From contig OX485808.1 of the NCBI GenBank assembly GCA_950295325.1, forward strand, positions 13,764,501 through 13,828,500: DNA of 64,000 bases, read 5' to 3'. Each line of letters begins with the position of its first letter. Within the stretch, counting starts at the first letter, position 1. A model generated the notes under the pieces. It was not told where the DNA came from, searched no databases, and saw nothing but the letters and a program-made list of their open reading frames with translations. The stretch comes from Polytrichum commune. Its lineage: Eukaryota > Streptophyta > Polytrichopsida > Polytrichales > Polytrichaceae. Position numbers and translations under genes: made by a program. Shown here one piece after another: positions 45,421 to 55,138 of the stretch.

Positions 45421-46957
45421 ACATGTAAGGCAGACATGCCTAACTCCGACACGACTATAATCTAGACACCTACATGTGAGTGGCATGGGGTTGGATGTGG
45501 ATCTAAGAACGGATACCAAAGAGATGTGTGTACAAGAGAGAATTGGATTGCACGCTCAACCAATGCTAACGATTCTAGGTTAATAGTCAACATGATAAGG
45601 GGGAACCTACATGACCACTTAACAAGCATGAGAATCTTTCACTTTGACATCGAATAAGAAATTCACATGAACTTCAAAAATCATCATAGGAATGGCTATG
45701 CACACGATATAGCTTTGCTGATCATTTTGCATTACTTGCGTGCTTTCATCATTATATTCGTTAATTTGAGACTTAGTCTTGTCTCAAATTAATATATGGA
45801 CCACAACAACATGGTCTAATGTTTGGGTCGTCCTACCTAAATCATCTTGATATGAGTTCTTAATTGGGTTCTTGATATGAACACCCGCTTCAAAGTATTT
45901 GCATCTTACAACATTCTCTAATATCTGTGTGATTTTATCCATGTTCTTATATTGTAACTGTCTCAAAATGCCGAAAAAGTCCCAAATTAACGAATATAGT
46001 GATTCATACAAGAAGTGGTTGTGAAGAGAGAAAGTGTCCAAATAACACACCATCTACCTTATACAAGTCCAACAATATTAGTATTTTTGACCAAAATCAG
46101 TCAAAATCCAAGTGTTTCCATGTCCAATCGGTTACATGTTGTGATCCTTCGGGTTTTCTTTATTAATTTTAGGTATATTCCATGGATTCCTTTAAAATGA
46201 TGAGTAATTTTCCCAAAGTCTTGAACTTCAACCATTTATTTTCTTAAACTCAACCGGTTCAATATGTAACTAGCGGTCAATTCTCCCCTTCATTGAAGTG
46301 GTCTTGACTCTTGTATGTTAACTTGAGTAATCAACCATCGGGACCGGATTGTACAATCATCACTATAAGGGCATTATTGTTTTTTATGACACGCTATACT
46401 ACCCCTCAAACCTTGGGATTTAAGACTTGGGTTCCGGGGAAACACTTTAAATGCGTCACTTGCACTCGGTCTACTTAGCCCTAACCTCCCCAAAAACCTA
46501 TTTTTGGTTGATGGATGATTTCTTCCTTGCATCAACTCCCATTAACTCATTCATCTACAATCAAAACAATTATTAGCATCAAGCCAGCATGGATGTCCAC
46601 CCATAGACACAAGAGTTGTGTAGATTGGAGATGATTACAATGTGGGGGGGGGGGGGGATGTCAAAGTAAGAAGTGGTTATGCTTGTCAAAGTATGCCAAG
46701 GAGAGAGGAATCATTGTATCTGAGTGTACCTCTCATCCATCCAACATAAAAATTTGATCCCCCTATAGGTTTGTTGTTGATTCATCTCAAATGACTTCGA
46801 GTAAGGTAGACTAATTTGGGGTCTTTAAAACTACTTCCAATGTCAAATCAACTAAAAAGAAGTAACAACTAGGTTGCATACCGGTATAAGTGTAATGTAA
46901 CTAGAATTATTAAGGAATATTCTAACTACATGTGCCAGTGTGTAAGCAGAAAAAGAT

Positions 46958-47354
46958 GAGAGCTAGACAACTCTCGGTTGAGGATGAATGGAAAGGAGTA
47001 AGACAACTCCAGATTGACAACATGTGCACTGGAGTTAGACAGCTCCGCATTTAGTGCATTGGAACTAGACCATTCCAAGTGAGAACAAGTGCACATGAGT
47101 TAGACAACTCTCGATGAGGTGCACAGGAGTTAGACCACTCCATGGATAAAGCTAGTTGGAATTAGACAGTTCCAACTAGAAGATTGACTAGTTGGAATTA
47201 GACAATTCCAACTAAGAGAAAGGTTGGATGAACCAAGTTGGAATTAGACAGTTCCAACTGGAATGAAGGATGAATGTATTTAGTTGGAATTAGACAGTTC
47301 CAACTAGAAAGAAGAATGGATGAATCCAATTGGAATTAGACAGTTCCAATTGGA
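46958..47354 (+). repeat. Array of eleven short hairpins with constant AGAC loop
   Basis: Each unit is an exact inverted repeat around an 8-nt loop of form NNAGACNN. Loops start at 46963, 46999, 47035, 47065, 47100, 47130, 47162, 47198, 47244, 47290 and 47336. Stems differ but always pair: GAGAG/CTCTC, GGAG/CTCC (three units), TTGGAA/TTCCAA, GAG/CTC, CTAGTTGGAA/TTCCAACTAG, TAGTTGGAA/TTCCAACTA (two units), AGTTGGAA/TTCCAACT and TCCAATTGGAA/TTCCAATTGGA. Centre-to-centre spacing is 36, 36, 30, 35, 30, 32, 36, then 46, 46, 46. Stems lengthen from left to right, from 3-6 bp to 8-11 bp. No other copy was seen in the window. Confidence 0.9.
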
Positions 47355-47448
47355 ATAATGGAATTGAGATAAGAGATGAAAGAAGGTTCTAGAAGAACCA
47401 TAGATAGAAGATTCATAGTAGAACTATGAGATAGAGCTATGAATAGAA

Positions 47449-47484
47449 TACTTTTACTATATATAAATATAGAAAGTAAAAGTA
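47449..47484 (+). promoter_or_regulatory. TATA-like sequence in a hairpin loop
   Basis: TACTTTTACT at 47449-47458 pairs perfectly with AGTAAAAGTA at 47475-47484. The 16-nt loop between them reads ATATATAAATATAGAA and holds a good TATA-box match. Two other hairpins precede it: GGTTCT/AGAACC at 47385-47399 and TCATAG/CTATGA at 47413-47429. Confidence 0.5.
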
Positions 47485-47608
47485 GTGCTTCGGCATAAAA
47501 GGAAGCTCGGGGGAGGAGAGAGGATCTTTTTTGTCTCTCTCCTATGGTCGGGTGGTAGAGCTTCGTTGACCAAACTTTATTTGGTTGCGGTTTGTACTTA
47601 GAGGAAGA

Positions 47609-47614
47609 AATAAA
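47609..47614 (+). terminator. Possible poly(A) signal of the LTR-like unit
   Basis: AATAAA about 140 bases after the TATA-like element, where an LTR would be expected to carry its polyadenylation signal. Confidence 0.35.
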
Positions 47615-47692
47615 ATTGGTGTTGGTTTCAATTCTTTACTTTGAGATTTTGTGGTCAAGACACAAATTGCCAACCGGTGAGAGGTTCGTAAT

Positions 47693-47890
47693 AATAAGGT
47701 ATGCGGGTATTATTTGGTTTCCTTTCTAAATTAGACACCCATATTAGATTGGTGTGTAGTTAGGTGATGATCAAAGAACAAACATCATAAGGACAAATGT
47801 TTGAAAGGGCTCGGACTACATCTTTCAATTATCTACTCCACGCTCACTAATGAACACAGTTGGGAGGACCTATGTATTCAATTAAGGAAT
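47693..47890. repeat. Truncated family B copy
   Basis: It begins TAAGGTATGCGGGTATTATT, followed by AATTAGACACCCATATTAGA, TGTGTAGTTAGGTGATGATC and GGGAGGACCTATGTATTC, matching the left half of the 16.8-kb copy. It abuts the LTR-like segment. Confidence 0.5.
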
Positions 47891-47934
47891 CAATGAACAT
47901 GCACTTTCAACAACCCCAGGGAGATCACAAGCTA

Positions 47935-48555
47935 TGAACTTCTATAACCCACATGCAATCAGGGGTAAATTAAAGGATGAGCTATTTATTGAATAATTGG
48001 TACCCTATTAGTTGATAAAATGGTACTTGGAGGTATTTTTCAAGACTCTACATATAAGTAGAATTTACACCATAAATTTATTTTAAGGACTCTATTTTGT
48101 TTGCAAATTGTACCATTTATCAAAATATTGAAAGTTTGACATAAATCAACATAAATCCATAACAAAACAACAACAATACATTAACGGTACATGCAACTAA
48201 AATTTAATGGCACCTGGTTGCAACACTATCTTGAAACTCTCAGTAACCACCCCAAACTTGCCAACATCTAAGTTGATGATTTTTAATCAATTGGGGAACT
48301 TCTCATCCAATCCAAAGACATTCATTGAACCTCACATAAATTCTTCGTTCTTCCAAATGTAATAGACCGTGCTTTATTAATACAAATTAAAGACCGCCTA
48401 TATTTTCCACCTACCCTATTTTAGATATATTATTGTATGGGTCATTCCATCCAAGCTATAGTAATTCCAAAAAATATATAACTTTTTTCTCTCTTGAATC
48501 AAAGTACCCTATATTTTTCCTTGTGTGATTTAATTAAAATTTTAAAGTGACCTCC
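47935..48555. repeat. ~620-bp dispersed repeat D, copy 2
   Basis: Same order of blocks as 41502-42058: TCACAAGCTATG, GGACTCTATTTTGTTTGC, ACCATTTATCAAAATATTG, AATACATTAACGGTACATGC, TTCCACCTACCCTATTTTAG, CATCCAAGCTATAGTAATTC and AAAGTGACCTCCATG. It is slightly longer through small indels, one of which adds CCTCACATAAATTC. Confidence 0.75.
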
Positions 48556-51500
48556 ATGTACAGGGTTATCACACGTCATACAATAGATTTCTCACTGTGA
48601 CCATAACACAGAGCTTTGCACTTTGACTCTTCTTTCAATCAAATTATTGTTTCCCATGGTTTAGTTCTATGTTGATGATTCACTCCTCACATGAGAATAA
48701 AAAAAATAAAGTGTTTAAATTTTCATGACCATGCACCATGAACAAACCACAATTTGGAGATTATATCTCCAACATGGCTTCTCGCCCCAATTAACTCATT
48801 TGCAAACTATGGTTTTGATCATTTATGAATTCTTTAGCGTTTCTCACCTTGTAGGATTAATTCATGCTATTACATTAATAATAGTCTTGACACAAAACAC
48901 TTATTGAGACAAAATTGACCTTATCGAGAAGAAGTCTATGGGCGATGAAAGCAACTTTTGGCTTCTGGTGAGGCCACGTTGCCTGTGCTTTCTCGACCGT
49001 TGGATTTGACCGATGTAACCCTCCTCCCCTGATCTCCTCCGTTCCTGCCACCACTCATCCACTGCGTTCATTCCATGGTTTCATATCTTGATTACCCAAT
49101 CACAAACTATGGGAATAACATGAGTTTCAACACAAAGTACCCATTTGTGTCTCACGGATCAAACACACGTTCAAGATTATTTGTCAACCCGACCATAATT
49201 TAATAGATTTGGACTCCTCGACCACGGCCTTCACAACTTGGTACTCCCATAAACAACTGTATTAATCGAATTATTTGTTTAATTCATATGCTCTCTCCCT
49301 GAGAGTCAAGACAATGATTTAGACAAATACACCATGCAAACTGAAACAACTGGATATCATTCGTGAAAGAGGTACTTACAAAAGCAAGAGCTTCACACCC
49401 AATTAATTGAATTTGAGTGAGGTTTTTGCACAATTGAACATCAAAATCAAGTCCAATCTCTTCTTGAGAGGGATCTTCTATTTATACAATATCTTTTGAG
49501 TCTCTTTTGACTTCATTTTTCCATGGCCAATGATATTGTATGGGGAGAAGGAGGAGAAAAACTATGGCCACAAAAGATACATCCGTGCACAACTAGATCC
49601 AAAAGGTTCTCCTAATTCTCCACACGTCTATTGTAACCTCACTAAAACTCCTCTTAACCCTTGCCAATGGCCAGTATGTTTGACCTAGTAGATACTAACC
49701 TCTTTTGATTTGTTACTGATTAATTTCAAGACTCCTTGACCAAATTAGCGTTCATATAGAAGATTATAGCTAGCAAATAATTCAAATTCAAAAATTAGCT
49801 ATTCTAGGCGAAAATTTGGATGACACTCCCCATGCAATAACCATACCCAAATCCAAGGAGGTTTTCTCCTCAACCATATTTTTGTTGACGTTTTTATCAT
49901 AAGTTTGCTACTGCAATACAAATTTGAATATATTAATATGGTCAATAGATGATGAGGAAGAAGAAAACTGAGCCACTTAATAGCCATACACCTATAGGTG
50001 AAAGTATATTACCTAACCAACATCAATTATGGTATCCAAGAACTTACCCATGGGTATCAAAATTGTAATACCAATCAAATGTTGCAGACAACGCGTATCT
50101 TAAGCTCACCCATTGATGGGTATCTCAAGTCGAGAGAATCATTGTATACCCAAGCTAGTATATGGGTTGGTATCATTTTAGACCATATTGATTTTAGGGT
50201 GAGTTTACCTGGCTACAAAGGTTTCTACATGGTATAAAAATGGTTCACAAATGTGGATGGCATCAAAATAAAAAATAGCATTAAATACCCATACCCTATT
50301 AGTTTCAAGTAAAAATGTAAAAATCTTGTTATAGAAACTTGAATGGTATAAATAATGATGATGCCAATCCAACACTAGTTATAACCCCATTATTATCATC
50401 AACAACCACAAACTAGTAAGGTGGATGGTGCTAAAATCGCTACCTTTGAGCACTAAGTGTATATGTTGTTGTTGCATCTATTTGTGTTAATACTTGACAC
50501 GTGATTCCAACAAATTAAAAATTTATTTTATTTGAGATCCATATGTAAAAGTTACGAGGAGTCAAAGTTTTATTGGCCTAAATCAATAAGGGAGCATGAC
50601 GCTTAGGTGCCAAATATTCTTAGTTTCAATATGTATTTTTTGTACAAATTTTGAGGGTGTTTGTTTTGGGTGGGTTGCATAGAATATCAAGTTTTTTTTA
50701 TGTTGGATGGATGAAAAGTGTGCTTGTATGCAATAATTCTCTCTCTTCCAAAAGAGGACCTAGACTTGAAGATTGGTTTCTCAAACTAGTGGGGTTTGTT
50801 GAGAAGTAATAGGAATGTGATGCCACAATGGCGCTACTTCAAATTTTCAGACTTTAAACCCACACCCTAGTGTAGACTGCCTATTTCCAACCCTCTACTC
50901 CACACCAACAAGATTGCTTCATCTTGGAGTTTCTTTGGTCTTTGGGCACGTTTACACTATAGGCAATAGGCCATGGCTCTTAGATGACCATGGTACCCTA
51001 AACCCTAAATCCATAAACTAGGACTTGAGCATCAACATATCTTATTCAACATACAAATGCACACAAAATGGTTAACTCAATGGCACCCAAAAGTGATCCC
51101 ATGTGGTGTGAAGCATGACCTATCCGCCCAATCATTGCATCTGGCTTATCAATACATTCTTTTCAGGCCATCACTTTTACAGTCAACCATCTGGATCCAC
51201 ACAAGAATTATTCTACTCCTAGTCTAGTGCACTAGTAATGGTCATTCACATTTGTTTTGTTTCTTTACCTTAATGACTTCCTCGTAAACATGCCTTTAAG
51301 AAGTGCCAACTCACCATCATTCACATTGGATTACAAAGGGCTAGGGTTTGGTGTGTGTTTGTTGTTTTTAGTTTTTTTTGGAGGGATATGATGACCTGGC
51401 ATTTTTCATTTAAGACAATAGGAGTACCATTAAATAGGTGGACCAGGCCTACTTGTCCCAGCCCTATACTTGTCTATCTTCAATTCGGCTCTAATTTAGC

Positions 51501-51620
51501 CGGCCATGCAATTTCCCGATGTGTCCAAATTTTTGTGACGGGGTGGGGTCACTAACAACATGCAAATATGCAACCACAATCGTGACTCGATGTAGATATT
51601 TGTGAAGTGAGTTTGCCACC

Positions 51621-51800
51621 TAAGGGCCGTATTACACACAAGACTGAGTGCCCGTGACCATTGCAATTCAAGCACTCTCATTGGTGGAAAAGGCGGAGCC
51701 GGTCCAAGTTCACTTCACACTACGCTTGAGGGACCAACGGAGTATGTGAATGCGAGATGTATGTAAAGTCTACATGGATTCCTACATGGCATCAAATGGA
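51621..51800. repeat. Family C repeat, copy 2
   Basis: TAAGGGCCGTATTACACACA, AGACTGAGTGCCCGTGACCA, CACTCTCATTGGTGGAAAAG, GGTCCAAGTTCACTTCACAC and CTACATGGATTCCTACATGG follow copy 1 at 43203. Confidence 0.65.
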
Positions 51801-52110
51801 TCATGTTTCATGGTTACTTGGATTATTTTCAAAAACCACCTCTTGGAGGCACACAAAATCCGGAGACCATGGCACTTTGAACGCTCACAATCGTCGATTT
51901 ATTCTATTTTATCATCTGTGAGGATGTGTGTGAATAGAAATTTATTGAAATAACATTTGGTTGAGGGCCCGGTCACGTATGGCTTCACATTACACTTGAG
52001 TATCCGTGACCACACTACATGATTTTGGAGGTGTCTTGGGACGGCCTTTGGACGCTTTCTTTTGAGCTCTCACAATTTTATGGTCACGGCTCTTGGCTTG
52101 TGTGTGAAGT

Positions 52111-52242
52111 CCTAAGGGCCGTTTTACACATGTGACCAAGGGCCGTGTAGGAAAAATGGTCGGCGGTCCGAAGACCAAGACCAAGAGAAATCTAGATCAC
52201 TTTTAAAAAAAGCTTTGGTCACGGGTCATAGTGTAAAGACTA
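52111..52242. mobile_element. Short family C-like MITE
   Basis: CCTAAGGGCCGTTTTACACA with TGTGACCAAG on the left is loosely inverted on the right (CTTTGGTCACGGGTCATAGT, GTAAAGACTAGG). It is about 130 bp and non-coding. Confidence 0.5.
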
Positions 52243-54825
52243 GGACATGATGGTTTCAACATTATGTAAAATTACATCATTCTGAATGGTATATAGGTTA
52301 CTAAACTGTGCTTTTTTTTGTACACACGGTCACCTTCATTTTTTGCTAAGACAACCTTTTTGGGTTCTCTCATCGCAAAATCCATCAAACATAATCCATT
52401 TTTTGACATGTAGGATTTCAAGTCACTTTCATGCCATGTTCTCATCCATTCTCTGACATGGTTAGTTTTATTTTTGATGACCTTGTGTAAAACAAAGCGG
52501 GATCTCTACTTGCTTCTCGACCAATGAGAGAATTTAGAAGATGCGCTCATGGTCATTGCTCTCTAGTGTAAACAAACCCTAATGTATATGATCACCAAGA
52601 AAATTGAGTCGAGTCAAAACGGAAACACTCGGATTCTAAGTTGAGTCTTAATGCAAAGACTTCACATTTATAGTTCAAGTTAACCCTTGAGGCTCAAAGC
52701 TAAAGGGTGCTTTTGAGAGGACTTCAAATATGAAAAAAAGATAATTTTGATGCTCAAATGATGTTTTCGCTAAAGACAAATTTGTTGCAAACCACTTAAC
52801 AATTACACATATATAGATGAAATCTAAATTTTAACATCTTGACATGCCAAAGACCAAAAAAGCCATTTGTAAATATTCATTGGAAAATTCATTGCAAGGT
52901 AAATGCCTATAGTGTTGTCTCCAATGCTCAAAATCATCTTATGCACATTAAAGCTTGAAAGATAGGAACGTCTATACAATTGTGGGCATACATGGTGACT
53001 AAAAAGTATTAGATATACACAAAACTATATGTGGAATCCTTTGCACACTTGACTGCATGTTTACCCTAATCTCAACTCATTGTTTCAATCGGAGAATATC
53101 ATTATTATAAACATGAAGCTATTGACAAATGGGTTGCTTATGTAGATAAGATTAAAGATGGAGTTATGTATAAGGGGACACTCAACTTTCTTGTCTCCAA
53201 GCTAAGGTACCCTTTTTTTGTAAGAGGCGTAGACATACATGACTAGTTGCAATGTATGTGGGAAGTGTCACACATACCACATGGAGCAAAGTTCCATTCT
53301 AAGCTTTGCCATGTGGCCGCAAGGCCCGAAGTGGGGAAGGCAATAAGGTAGAGGGTGCTATAACCAACATCTCATCCAAAAACTAACACTTATGTACTTC
53401 TCCTAATATAATCTTGTACTTAGAACACACTTTAAGGCATCCAAATGTCTCCAACGCATAACGAAGCGGACTTGGGTGACAAGTGGACGGTGCTGAGAGA
53501 AAGGTGGGGTTTGTGTTTCAAGGGAAAGTGAGATTGGATTTGGGCAATTGACAAAACGTAGCTAGAGGTGGGTTATTTATGTGTAGTTATCAAGATCCTG
53601 CAGGCAATAGTTATAAGGGCTCATTTTATTATTATTATTATTGGGTGGAGTGTTGGTTTCAATGTAGAAACGATTTGAGCAAAAGGTGGGGATGGTTTAA
53701 AAAGAAAGTAGGCTTGGTTTTGGGCGAGCCTGGGATGGTTTTGGGAGTTGTTTCTACTAGAAAAGTTCCCTAGCCGTTTCTCCTAAATTTCTCCCGTTTC
53801 TACTATGTCTAAGCCAATTTGCTAAGCCAATCATGGATTTTATTTAGTGATAATCATAACTAAATCAAGGAAAGTTTGATTTTCAATCTGGTTTTTACAA
53901 ATGTTTCAATATAGATTTGCTAATGCAACATGAGTTTTCTTTTTAGTTTTTCTTTTTCTCTTGGGTGTAAATCTAATTGGTAGAAGTCGGAGAACATGAA
54001 AAATGAACCAAATAACACCCACGTACCTTAGTTTAGAGATGAATGGTAGATTCAAGTGGACGATACGATCCCATCTTGGGAAAGACCTACCTAACTTCGT
54101 GCCATAGTGTGGAAGTGTAGGGATTCGGGACAAAGGCACAAGAATGTCATAGCTAGTTATAGGATATGTCATAACTAGTTATAGGATTTGTCATAACTAT
54201 ATGTACGTTGTGTAAGGCCACGGATCCGTTACTTTGGCATTTGAAGGCAATTTCAAGGGATGTCCTTTGCACAAAATGCCGTTTAATTAGGCATGTGCAG
54301 TCAAGGTGGGTCTACATTAGGGTCCAAGACCAAAGAAACTCCAAAATCAAGCAATCCCCGAGTGATCCTATTGGACGAGAGCTAAAATTTGAACCCAAAG
54401 ATGTCACACTAGGATTTGGGTCCAAGTTTTATAAAGCATGAAGTGGCACTAATGTGTTTCCATCACTTTTTCCGCCAAATCTTGATTGCCTACACTTAAG
54501 AATATATTCCTCCTAGTTTGAGAAACCTATCTTCGAGCATGAGTGCAATCTTGAGTATGAAAGTAAGGTCCATGTAGGGGTGTTTGAGACTCCAAGTTTC
54601 TTTGGTCCAGGAGCCTACTATTTTAAATGTACTTGTAGTTAGCAAATGGACCTTTAAACATGAAAATTTTGTAACTACCTTTTACAACATAAACCAATTT
54701 GGTGAGAGAATTTAAGAAAAGAAGTTCCACTTTACAAGCAACCTCGTAAGGATTCCAACATTCTTGATTCTTTTTGTGATTTCATTCTCATATTTTGAGC
54801 ATAACATTATTCAACTTCAAATCAA

Positions 54826-55138
54826 GGCCGGTTCACATGGGTCCCAAGTCCTATGTCCCAAGTATGACATGGATGCCTACATGGCAACACTTTATGGAGG
54901 TGAGGTGAGGCTTGGGACTTGTGTTGCAAGTTGGGTCGAGCAAAAAGCTAGACCCAACTCTCAACGCACAAGCCCCATGAATATGTTTGCATAAAATAAT
55001 CAAGATCCATCTAACTTTAATGAAAACTAACCATATTTTAATAGTTTCTTGAGGCTCAAAAGTTGGGGCTTTGCCTCCATGTTGGGACTTGGCTAACATG
55101 AGTGGGACTTAGGACTTGGGACCCCATGTGAACCGGCC
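54826..55138. mobile_element. MITE family E, complete copy
   Basis: It starts GGCCGGTTCACATGGG and TCCCAAGTCCTATGTCCCA, and ends TGGGACTTAGGACTTGGGA and CCCCATGTGAACCGGCC. Terminal inverted repeats of about 35 bp differ by only a couple of bases. The 313-bp body has no open frame. Flanks show no clear target duplication. The relative is 25676-26065. Confidence 0.85.

Larger units (their letters stand above)
42721..46890. other. Gene-free repeat-rich segment
   Basis: It contains a GGGCCGT-type element fragment (43203-43374), part of a ~125-bp repeat (44390-44515, relative at 54310-54435), a pair of similar segments (44865-45050 and 45225-45420), a degraded family B copy (about 45452-45790) and a 14-G run at 46644-46657. 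No gene was recognised. Confidence 0.45.
46891..47664 (+). mobile_element. Candidate solo LTR with structured U3
   Basis: The segment begins TGTAATGTAACTAG and could end ...TGGTCAAGACACA, giving the TG...CA ends of an LTR. In order it holds a hairpin array (46958-47354), further hairpins, a TATA-like sequence (47459-47470), a 9-bp GA/CT hairpin (47514-47543) and AATAAA (47609-47614). That order fits U3, R and U5. There is no second LTR, primer-binding site, coding region or convincing target duplication (ATAAG occurs at 46886-46890 and at 47694-47698, which would need a longer element). The alternative is a non-coding transcription unit. Confidence 0.4.
48556..54825. other. Gene-free repeat-rich segment
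   Basis: No gene was recognised. It includes an inverted family G relative (~50080-50260), family C copies (51621-51800 and 52111-52242), a short ATT run near 53625-53641 and a repeat related to 44390-44515 at 54310-54435. Confidence 0.45.

Noticed and set aside
46958-47354. CRISPR-like array of palindromic repeats
   Set aside because: Repeats are not identical, intervals are not unique spacers of one length, and the context is a spliced plant genome without cas genes.
41502-48555. Repeat D copies as the two LTRs of one retrotransposon
   Set aside because: No gag or pol between them, no TG..CA borders, no primer-binding site, and a different LTR-like unit lies inside.
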